In this document: in pieces, positions 26,563-35,800 of the stretch
Numbering within the stretch: position 1 is the stretch's first letter
Layout: each line of letters begins with the position of its first letter
Origin: JAHRVQ01 sp051278195
GTDB taxonomy: Bacteria; Pseudomonadota; Gammaproteobacteria; Pseudomonadales; Azotimanducaceae
Assembly (NCBI GenBank): GCA_051278195.1
Contig: JBNMQM010000013.1
Location: 1 to 64,000, forward strand
Reading direction: 5' to 3'
Length of the DNA stretch: 64,000 nucleotides
Program-made: the position numbers and the translations under genes
The notes under the pieces: generated by a model
What the model saw: only the letters and a program-made list of their open reading frames with translations
Told to the model about the DNA's origin: nothing
Database searches by the model: none

Positions 26563-27176
26563 CAAAGCAGCTCGACGCCAATCATCGAGTCGCGACTAAT
26601 CAAAGCCGTTAGCTCAGATTCAGTCATAACACTGATTTTTTCTGCAACCTCGAGCGGCGGCATTGGCAACACCATATAACGCACCTCAGCACTGGAATCC
26701 CAAACACGGATCGATACGGACTCTGGCAAATCGGTACCCATTTCAGCAAGCAATGTTCGCGGCTCGCGCACAATACGAGATCGGTAGGCTGGGTCTTTGT
26801 ACCATTTCGGCGGCAAACCCAAGACAGCCCATGGATAACAGGAGCAGAGCGTGCACACCACTACGTTGTGTTGGTCTGGCGTATTTTCTAGGACAACAAG
26901 TTTTTCGACCTGCCCACCCTCGAGGTCAAATTCTTCGATCCCTTTGGTACCGTCAGCTAACAGGCGTGCTTTAAATTCCGGATCCCGCCAGGCTCTGGCA
27001 ACAATTTTAGCGCCGTTCATAGGTCCAACTCTCTCACTGTAGCGCGCTATCACCTCATCTACTGCAGTCGGTTTTATCAGTCCTTTCTCCAGCAGCAACG
27101 ACTCAATTGCCTCGGTGCGAAGCGCCTGGGGTGCCGGCGGTTCGTGATCATGGTCATGGTCATGGTCATGGCTCAT
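26562..27176 (-). CDS. Nitrile hydratase alpha subunit, cobalt type
   Basis: A 204-residue catalytic subunit that hydrates nitriles to amides. The metal-binding claw is VCTLCSCYPW with cysteines 108, 111 and 113; threonine after the first cysteine and tyrosine after the last mark the cobalt type rather than the iron type. KWYKDPAYRSRIVREPR is also conserved. The N-terminus is unusual: five consecutive His-Asp pairs in residues 3-11 and an acidic His, which could bind metal. The ATG at 27176 overlaps the beta-subunit stop (ATGA). The beta-before-alpha order also suits the cobalt type. Confidence 0.95.
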   Translation of the reverse strand: MSHDHDHDHDHEPPAPQALRTEAIESLLLEKGLIKPTAVDEVIARYSERVGPMNGAKIVARAWRDPEFKARLLADGTKGIEEFDLEGGQVEKLVVLENTPDQHNVVVCTLCSCYPWAVLGLPPKWYKDPAYRSRIVREPRTLLAEMGTDLPESVSIRVWDSSAEVRYMVLPMPPLEVAEKISVMTESELTALISRDSMIGVELL

Positions 27177-27901
27177 ATTGAAGACGCCTCGTTTTTCTTA
27201 GGGTGGGTTTTTGAAGAAGCAGGTTCACAAAAGGAAGCTTCAGAAAGATAAGGCTCAAATAGATCCAGACACAATGACATCGTCTCGCTGCTATCGCCCC
27301 ACAAAGTTTGGCCAGAGAATTCAACGGTATAAAGGTTTTGAGCTTGCTCACCCTTACCGTGCGCATTGGTATCCGGAAATACCCAGCCAGCATGACACTG
27401 AACCACGCGTCCAACCTTGCCTCGCGCATAAGCAGGCAAACGAGTATGACCAGGCTTTACATCTGTTGACGTCATCACAGCATCGCCCTTTTTAAAAAGT
27501 GGCGCCGCGGCAGTACGTTGTGAGCCTGGCGCGGCAGGCAGGTCGCCCATTAGGTCAGGGTGATCAACAGGGCGGGCGGCGATTCGCACAAAGGGTTTAC
27601 CACCGAGTTCAAGGTAACGTTGTTGGATTTCAATTTGATCCAGGAGACCAGCTTCAATGAGCCCGGTTTCGACGCCACCCAACCACCGACCGTAGTAACC
27701 ATCATCTAGATAAGACACCGGGTCGATACGCTCAACCAGATGGCGAAAACGATCCGCACTGTACCAGGCACCAGCGGGGCCACTGGCCCGCATGATGGCG
27801 AACATTTTGGCTTCCCAACGGGCATGAAAAACCGGCTCGTCCTGCTCACGTTGCACAGAACCAAAACCGTGTTTGCCACCTAAATCATGAATACCGTCCA
27901 T
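27173..27901 (-). CDS. Nitrile hydratase beta subunit
   Basis: A 242-residue structural subunit of the nitrile hydratase heterodimer. It begins MDGIHDLGGKHGFG, which is diagnostic, and ends with the C-terminal barrel (GKVGRVVQCHAGWVFPDTNAHG and LYTVEFSG, LWGDSSE). The frame extends one codon up to a TTG, but ATG at 27901 has GAGGGTGG just upstream. It is first in the operon. About 25 residues after LCLDLFEPYLSEAS are an unusual lysine/serine tail. A cobalt uptake gene is not adjacent. Confidence 0.95.
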   Translation of the reverse strand: MDGIHDLGGKHGFGSVQREQDEPVFHARWEAKMFAIMRASGPAGAWYSADRFRHLVERIDPVSYLDDGYYGRWLGGVETGLIEAGLLDQIEIQQRYLELGGKPFVRIAARPVDHPDLMGDLPAAPGSQRTAAAPLFKKGDAVMTSTDVKPGHTRLPAYARGKVGRVVQCHAGWVFPDTNAHGKGEQAQNLYTVEFSGQTLWGDSSETMSLCLDLFEPYLSEASFCEPASSKTHPKKNEASSI

Positions 27902-27939
27902 CAACCACCCTCGGGTAGATTAGAAGCAGCATGATAGCC

Positions 27940-29520
27940 CTAGGTGATTTCTCGCGTCGAGCGAAAGCGAATATCGGGCCAGCGTTCTTCAGTCAGGGAT
28001 AGGTTCACCCTCGACGGCGCGAGATAGGTCAGGTGGCCAGCGCCATCAATGGCTAAATTTGCCTCGGCCTTACGTCTGAAGTCTGACAACATTTTTGGAT
28101 CATCGCATTCAATCCATCGCGCAGTATTGGTACTGACGGGCTGATACACACACTCAACCTTATACTCGTCCCTTAAACGGAACACGACCACGTCGAACTG
28201 AAGGATACCAACAGCGCCCAAAATCAGATCGTTATTGGCCAGCGGCATAAAGACCTGAGTTGCACCCTCCTCAGACAGCTGGGTCAAACCTTGACGCAAT
28301 TGCTTAGTCTTGAGGGGATCTTTTATTTGAACGCGGCGAAACATTTCTGGCGCAAAGTGTGGTATCCCCAAAAAGCGAAATTCTTCACCTTCTGTGAACG
28401 TATCGCCGATTTGAATCGTGCCGTGGTTATGTAGACCGATGATGTCACCAGAAATAGCATTTTCAGCTTGGGCGCGCTCACCCGCGAGGAATGTCACGGC
28501 ATCGCTAATTCGCACATCCTTACCGTTGCGCACGTGGCGCATTTTCATGCCCTGCTCATACTTACCAGAGCAAACGCGCAGAAACGCCATGCGGTCGCGA
28601 TGTTTCGGATCCATATTCGCCTGAATTTTAAATACGAAACCAGAAAACTTGTCTTCTCTAGCACTTACAGGTCGTGAGTCCGACTCACGGTCTAGTGGCG
28701 CGGGTGCATATTCGACGAACCCATCAAGCATTTCCATCACGCCAAAATTACGCAGCGCAGTTCCAAAGTAGACCGGGGTCATTTTACCTTGTCGATAAAG
28801 ATCGAGATCAAATTGATGACTAGCACCACGCACCAGCTCTACCTCGTCTGAAAACTCATCAAACATATCACCCAGCAGGGCTTTGGCTGCATCACTATCG
28901 ATGCCCTTAATGACCTCGGTTTCGGATAAAACATCACCTTTGCCTGGCACAAAGACATGAATTTCATCGGTATAGAGGTTGTATACACCCTTAAAACGCT
29001 GCCCCGTTCCGATCGGCCAGGTAATCGGCGCACACTGGATCCCGAGTACCTCTTCTACCTCATCCATGACTTCAATAGGGTCGCGAATTTCACGGTCAAG
29101 TTTGTTAACAAAGGTCAGGATCGGGGTATCGCGGAGCCGGCAAACGTCCATTAACTTAATGGTTCGCTCCTCTACGCCTTTAGCACCGTCAATCACCATC
29201 AGCACGGAATCAACGGCTGTCAGGGTTCGATAGGTATCTTCGGAGAAATCCTCATGGCCGGGCGTATCCAAAAGATTGACGGTACGACCCTTGTAAGGAA
29301 ATTGCATCACGGACGTTGTCACCGAGATGCCACGCTGCTTTTCCATCGCCATCCAGTCAGACGTTGCGTAGCGGTCTGACTTTTTACTCTTCACCGTACC
29401 AGCCGTCTGAATCGCTCGGCCGAGCAACAACAGCTTTTCAGTAATGGTTGTTTTCCCCGCATCTGGGTGGGAAATGATTGCGAAGGTACGTCGCTGATCG
29501 ACTTGTTCGGTAATGGACAT
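27940..29520 (-). CDS. prfC: Peptide chain release factor 3
   Basis: A 526-residue translational GTPase that removes RF1 and RF2 from ribosomes after peptide release. The G1 loop is SHPDAGKTT, G3 is DTPGHEDF and G4 is NKLDRE, all intact; residues ~1-280 are the G domain, followed by the two beta-barrel and C-terminal domains of RF3. The start MSITEQVDQRRTFAIISHPDAGKTT fits. It lies downstream of rimI, as in enterobacteria. The yjjG gene that separates them there is absent here. Confidence 0.96.
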   Translation of the reverse strand: MSITEQVDQRRTFAIISHPDAGKTTITEKLLLLGRAIQTAGTVKSKKSDRYATSDWMAMEKQRGISVTTSVMQFPYKGRTVNLLDTPGHEDFSEDTYRTLTAVDSVLMVIDGAKGVEERTIKLMDVCRLRDTPILTFVNKLDREIRDPIEVMDEVEEVLGIQCAPITWPIGTGQRFKGVYNLYTDEIHVFVPGKGDVLSETEVIKGIDSDAAKALLGDMFDEFSDEVELVRGASHQFDLDLYRQGKMTPVYFGTALRNFGVMEMLDGFVEYAPAPLDRESDSRPVSAREDKFSGFVFKIQANMDPKHRDRMAFLRVCSGKYEQGMKMRHVRNGKDVRISDAVTFLAGERAQAENAISGDIIGLHNHGTIQIGDTFTEGEEFRFLGIPHFAPEMFRRVQIKDPLKTKQLRQGLTQLSEEGATQVFMPLANNDLILGAVGILQFDVVVFRLRDEYKVECVYQPVSTNTARWIECDDPKMLSDFRRKAEANLAIDGAGHLTYLAPSRVNLSLTEERWPDIRFRSTREIT

Positions 29521-29558
29521 GAGCGAGGACTAGACCGGAAAGGTGGGCATCATACAGG

Positions 29559-30050
29559 TTACAAGGGCTGTTGGCTTGTGACAGGCTGCGAGGCAAACTC
29601 CAACACGAGAACAAGCGCATCCTCACGCCCCTCGCTGGCGGGGTAGTAGCCGCGGCGTAGACCAACTTTATTAAACCCCAGGGAATCATAAAGGTCACAG
29701 GCAACCCGATTAGAAGGCCTCACTTCGAGAAATACACAACTGGCACCTTTGCTTTTGGCACATTTAAGCATGTGTGCCACCAGGATACGGCCAAGGCCTT
29801 CACCTTGAAACTCTGGCGCAATACAGATATTCAGCAAGTGAGACTCTCCGGCGGCAACCGATAAAATAGCGTGACCGAGGGTTTTGTGTGCGCGCTTGAC
29901 GAGCCAACACTCATTTCCAGAGTGCAAACAGTCCTGAAAAATCCCCTCAGACCAGGGGTGAGAATAGCTAAGGCGTTCGTTTCTAATGACGTGAGGCAAG
30001 TCACCGTAAGACATCGGCAAAATGCGAAAATCAAGCTCGACGCTACTCAC
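29559..30050 (-). CDS. rimI: Ribosomal protein S18 alanine N-acetyltransferase
   Basis: A 163-residue GNAT acetyltransferase that acetylates the N-terminus of ribosomal protein S18. It has LLNICIAPEFQGEGLGRILVAHM (acetyl-CoA loop) and CVFLEVRPSNRVACDLYDSLGF, typical of RimI. Start is GTG at 30050, which overlaps the end of holD by eight bases, with GGAG upstream in the holD tail. The coupling with holD and the following prfC is the enterobacterial order. Other protein N-acetyl targets are possible. Confidence 0.9.
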   Translation of the reverse strand: MSSVELDFRILPMSYGDLPHVIRNERLSYSHPWSEGIFQDCLHSGNECWLVKRAHKTLGHAILSVAAGESHLLNICIAPEFQGEGLGRILVAHMLKCAKSKGASCVFLEVRPSNRVACDLYDSLGFNKVGLRRGYYPASEGREDALVLVLEFASQPVTSQQPL

Positions 30051-30747
30051 CTTTCAAGGTCTCCCGCAAACCTCCCAGCCATTGCCAGAGCTTTTTGCGC
30101 TCTTTGGGCTGAGTAAAAAAGTGCTCCAACTCCGGCAGCATCCAAACTGTTTTACCAGCCACTGTGCCAGTCAAAACCGTCGTCTCGTAATCTGCAACAG
30201 CAACGTGGGGCAGCAAATCGGCGGCATCTCGACCCAACACCAATATTTGGCCGGCTAATCCATTCAGGCTTTGCCCAAGCACTTGCTTCGCTTCTTCTTG
30301 GGATTGAGAAATGTGTTTTGACTTCACCATCGGCCACCGGAAATCCGTGACCTTGGCTGCAGACTTATTGCCGGACAACGCAAAATACAGGCTTGATAAA
30401 AAGTGCTGATGATGGTCGGGTAACCTGGCCAGATCTGCCGAGTAAAGTGATACAAAAGTCACGCCAGGAAAATCCGCGAATATCAGGAGAAAGCTCGGTT
30501 CACTGGCCACAACCGGCACAGGCATGACCGGCGCCTCGATGAGTTCGGGCGAACCTGCCACCGTCGCCGTCCGACCAAGAGACTGCCTAACGCTTTCAAT
30601 ACTTGAACCACCGCCCACTGCCCGCTCGACCCCGGCTCCTTGCACGTCCGACGCCATAGCCGCAACCGACTCAGGCTTCGCGCTTCGTGGCGGGCGACGC
30701 CGCCAGACATCGATGCCCATAAGCTCAAGATATTGGCGACTTTTCAT
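30043..30747 (-). CDS. holD: HolD-like DNA polymerase III psi subunit
   Basis: A 234-residue protein. The N-terminus MKSRQYLELMGIDVWRRR is like the start of HolD, the part of psi that binds the clamp loader, and the gene is directly upstream of rimI and overlaps it, as holD does in enterobacteria. The rest is about 100 residues longer than E. coli HolD and has a low-complexity Ala/Val linker (residues ~25-80) then a domain ending PELEHFFTQPKERKKLWQWL. HolD is fast-evolving so the match is weak outside the N-terminus. Synteny carries much of the assignment. Confidence 0.65.
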   Translation of the reverse strand: MKSRQYLELMGIDVWRRRPPRSAKPESVAAMASDVQGAGVERAVGGGSSIESVRQSLGRTATVAGSPELIEAPVMPVPVVASEPSFLLIFADFPGVTFVSLYSADLARLPDHHQHFLSSLYFALSGNKSAAKVTDFRWPMVKSKHISQSQEEAKQVLGQSLNGLAGQILVLGRDAADLLPHVAVADYETTVLTGTVAGKTVWMLPELEHFFTQPKERKKLWQWLGGLRETLKGE

Positions 30748-30778
30748 TTTCGCAACATGACCCGTTTCGCTATGTTTT

Positions 30779-31606
30779 TCAAGTCAAGGCACTCGGATCG
30801 TGCCAGCGCATTAACGATTCCTGCATTGTTGTGGCAACCAACAGACCATTCTGATCAAACATCATGCCACGATTGTAGCCCCTGGCTGCGCTCGATTGTG
30901 GTGCGTCGAGGGCATAAAGCAACCACTGATCAACGCGAGCCGAAGCATGAAACCACATGGCATGGTCCAAACTGGCACTTTGCATATCCTTGCGGTCGAA
31001 ATTGCCGCGATGGGGCAGGCGCGACGTCGATAACAGCGCATCATCAGACTGATAGGTCAGCAGCGCAGCATGCAACAACCGATCATCTGAAGAAATGATG
31101 CCATTCGCCCGAAACCAACTGTTCTGCATCGGAGGCAATGGTTGGTTTGCCATGACAGCTTTATATTCATGCAAATAGGTTATAAACCGATCGTTTCGCA
31201 TCGCATCTGTGACAGAGGCTTCCTCAGGCGGTTTCAAATCCGGCATTTCACTCTGGTGAGATAAGCCAGCTTCCTCCACTTGAAACGAGGCATCCAGACT
31301 GAAGATCGCTTTGCCGTGCTGGATCGCAGTAACACGGCGGGTCGTAAACGACCTACCGTCCCGAAGACGATCAACCGAAAACACAACCGGCACTTTCGCA
31401 TCTCCCGGTCGCATGAAATAGCCATGCAGCGAATGCGGCGGCCGACCTGCTTCGACGGTGCGACCCGCAGAAATTAGGGCTTGAGCCATAATTTGGCCAC
31501 CATACAACCTGCCGGTGCGACCTTTCGGATGGTGGCCGCGGAATAGATTAGCCTCTACCTGTTCAATATCCAATATGTCGATTAGCTCGGCCAGACGGGC
31601 ATGCAC
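30779..31606 (-). CDS. tesB: Acyl-CoA thioesterase II
   Basis: A 275-residue double hot-dog thioesterase that releases CoA from fatty acyl-CoA. It has LFRGHHPKGRTGRLYGGQIMAQAL, PHSLHGYFMRPGDAKVPV, RRVTAIQHGKAIF, and SLDHAMWFH followed by the second active site pieces. The frame extends upstream, but GTG at 31606 has CCGGAG at a normal distance and gives a standard TesB start. It fits the lipid-oriented gene content of the window. Activity should be cytoplasmic. Confidence 0.93.
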   Translation of the reverse strand: MHARLAELIDILDIEQVEANLFRGHHPKGRTGRLYGGQIMAQALISAGRTVEAGRPPHSLHGYFMRPGDAKVPVVFSVDRLRDGRSFTTRRVTAIQHGKAIFSLDASFQVEEAGLSHQSEMPDLKPPEEASVTDAMRNDRFITYLHEYKAVMANQPLPPMQNSWFRANGIISSDDRLLHAALLTYQSDDALLSTSRLPHRGNFDRKDMQSASLDHAMWFHASARVDQWLLYALDAPQSSAARGYNRGMMFDQNGLLVATTMQESLMRWHDPSALT

Positions 31607-31641
31607 GATGGGAACTCCGGAAGTGATAACAACCAGCAACC

Positions 31642-32193
31642 TTGCTTTGCAGCCGGTTAGTGGTCAAAAATGGATTTTTACTTAAACACGAGAGCGACAC
31701 AACCTTGCTGGATTTGAAATTTTTCAGGCCGCAGTCAACTTCTGCAGAAGCAAGGCGCGATAGCATCGCTTTTTGGCACTCAGAAAACGTCTTGCCGGAA
31801 AACGTCGCCCAACAGCGCGCGCCTCAAGTCGTGGGCCACGCCTAACTCGAGAATACGCTGGTCGGTATCGCCAGAGGCTATGTGAATGTTTCTCAAGTAT
31901 TGCGACAACACTATTTTCACTATCGTACCTATATCGCCCGCGATCACCGCAGAAGTGGCTTTGCCCGGGACTTACTGACGTTCAATTTCGAGCAGCTATC
32001 CGACTATTTCAGCGCTCAGTAGTCTCCTGCTGCCATCGGCGTCATCTTGGAAATACCAGCAAACTTAGTCCCCTTGGACAGCCACCTGGTCTGGCCTCAA
32101 ACAGCAGTTAGCTTTGCCGGTAAAACACCCGAGGGCAGCCATCTACGGGTGCGCTACTTTGAAAAAGTCAAACTCAAACCGGCGGCCACCTAA
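31642..32193 (+). pseudogene. Dead tandem paralogue of the downstream GNAT-like gene
   Basis: The same frame reads through two stops, TAA at 31843-31845 and TAG at 32020-32022, and still aligns along its length with the gene at 32193. Matching blocks are IAFWHSENVLPENVAQQRA against IDLWKSHNALPASVDMEERA, HYRTYIARDHRRSGFARDLL against YRTFAVRDARLRSISVQMV, and SHLRVRYFEKVKLKP against HRRVRYFGQAQLP. The frame ends in TAA that overlaps the ATG of the downstream copy (TAATG), so the pair arose as a coupled tandem. It cannot make a full protein now. The exact original start is unclear. Confidence 0.7.
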
Positions 32194-32705
32194 TGCAAAA
32201 GATTATCTCTAAGGATGGCGTCGAATTTTGCCTCAACTGGCCTGATGTACCCGCAGAAATCCAAACCCAGACCATTGATTTGTGGAAAAGCCACAACGCC
32301 CTCCCCGCTAGCGTCGACATGGAGGAAAGAGCACAGCCGGCCGTAGCTTTCGCGAGGGACATCGAGACAGGTATTCCCCTGGGTGTTGCTACCGTCCGGT
32401 TAGACCCATTTGATTGGATGGGCGGAGAGATGTTCCGCTATCGGACTTTTGCCGTCCGGGATGCGAGATTGCGCAGCATTAGTGTTCAAATGGTGAACTA
32501 CGCATTCGAACTATTATCCAAATTCAGCAGTGAAACGGGCCAAGGATCAGGCCTTTACATGGAAATAGAGAACCAACAGCTCATGCAGCATCAAAATGAA
32601 GGGATCTGGTTCAAAAGCCGATGCTCCTACATCGGGCTTTCCCCGGAGGGTTGGCACAGGAGAGTACGATATTTTGGTCAAGCACAGCTACCCAGCAGCT
32701 TATGA
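32193..32705 (+). CDS. GNAT-like protein of unknown function
   Basis: A 170-residue protein. The block FRYRTFAVRDARLRSISVQMVNYAFELL and the following FSSETGQGSGLYMEIENQQLM and SYIGLSPEGWHRRVRYF look like an acetyltransferase-type fold, but the classical Q/RxxGxG/A acetyl-CoA loop is not clear. It is an intact paralogue of the broken gene upstream, coupled to it by TAATG. No known gene name fits. Whether it still acetylates anything is an open question. Confidence 0.7.
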   Translation: MQKIISKDGVEFCLNWPDVPAEIQTQTIDLWKSHNALPASVDMEERAQPAVAFARDIETGIPLGVATVRLDPFDWMGGEMFRYRTFAVRDARLRSISVQMVNYAFELLSKFSSETGQGSGLYMEIENQQLMQHQNEGIWFKSRCSYIGLSPEGWHRRVRYFGQAQLPSSL

Positions 32706-32810
32706 CAAGAGCCAGACAAATTTCTCTGCCAGAGGTCGGCTGAGCATTGCTTGACCCGCCCAAAACAGCTAATTTAGACGACTGTAATTTTCTCATCAAA
32801 AGGCCTCCAA

Positions 32811-35800
32811 TTGGGTAGTGGCAAAACGTCCGACACTTTCAACAGCGACCAGCCTGTTCATCTGATTGACAACCCTGAGCTATTGCTTCGCGGCGACTTC
32901 AGCCGTGATGGTTTCGACCTAGTAATTACCGGTCCTAATGGACAGTTCGCCGTCATTGCCGACTATTTTGCCTTTGATCCTCCGCCTAATTTGATGCTGC
33001 CGAACGGCGCTGGCTTCTCTCCAGAACTAGTTCAGTCTTTGCTTCATGATGTGTTTGATGACGCGCTCTATGCTGGACCGGCTGGCGGCGCCGCGCAGAT
33101 CGCGATCGGCAAGGTCGCTTTCGTGATTGGCCAGGTCATTCGCAAAGGCGCTAATGGGGATGAGGTCTTACAACGAGGCGATACGCTTTTTAAAGGCGAT
33201 GAGATCGAAGTCGTCGGCGCAGGTCGCCTGCTCGCTAGAATGAAGGACGGCACAACGTTTCGATTGGGGCAGGATGCGAGAGCCGTATTAACGGATTTCG
33301 AATACAGCGAATCTGCCAAAGTGGGCAATTTTGAAGCCACTGTGATCCGAGGTGGCTTTAGCTATAAGAGTGGTGCCATCTCAAAATTCGCCAACGGCGG
33401 CGATCACTCCAAGATTTCCACACCGACTGCCGTTATCGGTATTCGCGGCAGCGAACTGGATGGCACCGTGTCGTCTTCAGGCGAAACCATCGTCATCCAC
33501 AAGTCCGGCATCCTGACCATAACCGACATCAACGGCAATAACCCTGTTGAGCTGACAGTTCCGGGCAATACGTCTGTCATCGTTTTAAACGGCAACCCGA
33601 GTTTCACGCCTCAGGCAAGCCCGGCCCAGCAACAGACCGTAGAACAATCCCTACCGCCCAAAGATTCTGCTGAAGATGAGGCCGCTCAAGAAGCGGAGCA
33701 GGAAGCAACCGAGGAAACTGCCGCAGAGGAAACTGCCGCAGAGGAAGCAAGCACAGAAGACGCAAGCACCGATGACACAACGGACTCTAGCGATGGTGCC
33801 GACGATAGCACGGGCGAAGACGAACCAGCGGCGGATGAGGATGCCCCCGACGGGGAAACTGATGAAACTGTAGAAGACGATGCGACTGAAGACCCAGATG
33901 ATGCTGATACCGACCCCGCTGGGGAAGATAGTGACGCGGCAACCGATGGTGATGGCGCGGGGGAAAGTTCTCCTGACGCTGATGGCGCTGATGGTGCTGA
34001 TGGCTCTAGTTCCGCTGATGGCTCTGATTCCGCTGATGGCGCTGATGGCTCTAGTTCCGCTGATGGCGCTGATGGCTCTAGTTCCGCTGATGGCGCTGAT
34101 GGCGCTGATGGCTCTAGTTCCGCTGATGACTCTAGTTCCGCTGATGGCTCTAGTTCCGCTGATGGCTCTAGTTCCGCTGATGGCTCTAGTTCCGCTGATG
34201 GCTCTAGTTCCGCTGATGGCTCTAGTTCCGCTGATGGCTCTAGTTCCGCTGATGGCTCTAGCCTGATCAGCGAGCCAACACTTGGCGATGCTGGCGGTTC
34301 TATTGGCACACCTACCGGAACCACTGTTCCGGCTGGGCCGGCTCCAACGAGCGGCGACAATTCAAATTCAACGCCAGCACCCACTACCGACGCTCCGGTC
34401 GCAGTAGAACCAACGCCAGAAGTGCTGCCTGTCCCAAATAGCCCACCGATCGCGCTCGATGACAGCTATACGATTGACGAAAATACCATTCTCATCGTAC
34501 CGGCAGTGACCGGAATATTGTCAAACGACACCGATCCCGATTCGGGTAGCAATTTGACCGTTACAGGTGCGACAGTCACCAGCAGCGATCAAACGCCCAT
34601 TGCAATTCAGGCTGACGGCTCTTTTGACTTTCTGACGACCAGCTCGCCTGGCATCGACGCGCTGACTACAGGCGAAACACTGACGTCGCAGTTTACTTAT
34701 GTGGTAACCGACAGCCTGGGCTTAACATCCAGCGCCACAGTGACCATCACCGTTCTGGGTGTAAATGATGCGCCAGTGGCAGGTACCGACAGCGCATCAG
34801 TGTTGGAAGCGTCTTTAACAAACATCTTGCCGCTGACTAACGATGTCGATCCTGAAGGTGACACCTTGAGCGTAGTCACCGCGGTCGCGACTGCGGGGAC
34901 GGTGACGGTCTCCGCCGACGGCACCAGCATCGACTACCTTGCTCCCAACACCTTAAGCGAGGGGCAGGTCACACAAGAAACAATCACCTACACGGTCTCC
35001 GATGGAAATACTTCTTCAACGGGCACCGTGACTATCGGCATCACTGGTCAAAATGATCCACCGGTGATTATTCCTAACAGCGGCACGCCAGTGACCATCA
35101 ATCCTGGCGGCGGGCAGGTCGACATCACAGATGCCGTCCTATCGACGATTAGCGATGACAGTACTGGTCTGACGATTTCGGCTATTGATACCAGCGGCAC
35201 TTTGGGCACCGTGGTACTGGGCTCTGTACTCTATGATGCGGGCACCGCATTCGACTTTTTAAACGTCAACGAAACCTTTTCTGACGTTTTTGGATTTACT
35301 GTCGTGGATACTCAAGGACTCACAACCTTAGGTAACTTTTCTTTGACCGTCAGTGGTATCGCAGATGCGCCTGTAGTCGCAGGACCACTTTCGGTGAACG
35401 TCCTAGACAATGAAACACCCAGCACCCTCGACCTGCTAACGGGCGCGACCGATATTGATATAACAGACGTTTTGTCTGTGACTAACTTGGCTATTACAGG
35501 CGATCAGACCGGCATCAGCGTTGTTGGCACTGTCATCAACATCACACCAGCCAACTACACCTTTGCACCTGGCGTCACCTCTAGCACCATCAATATTAGC
35601 TATAACGTGACAGACACGACGGGCTTAACCGCGGCGCAGACCGCGACCATTACCGTCACGCAAAGTAACGCGACACCCGTGGTCGCAGCACCCCTGATAT
35701 TGAGCCTTTCACGAGAAGACTCGCCCACTAGCCTGAACTTACTAAACGGTGCAACGGATGCAGATGGGGACGTTCTCATCATCACCGGGCTCACGGTCAC

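Noticed and set aside
33686..34384. Antisense 232-codon frame rich in Ser/Ala/Pro/Glu
   Set aside because: It is the reverse of the repeat region in the giant gene, with no family features.
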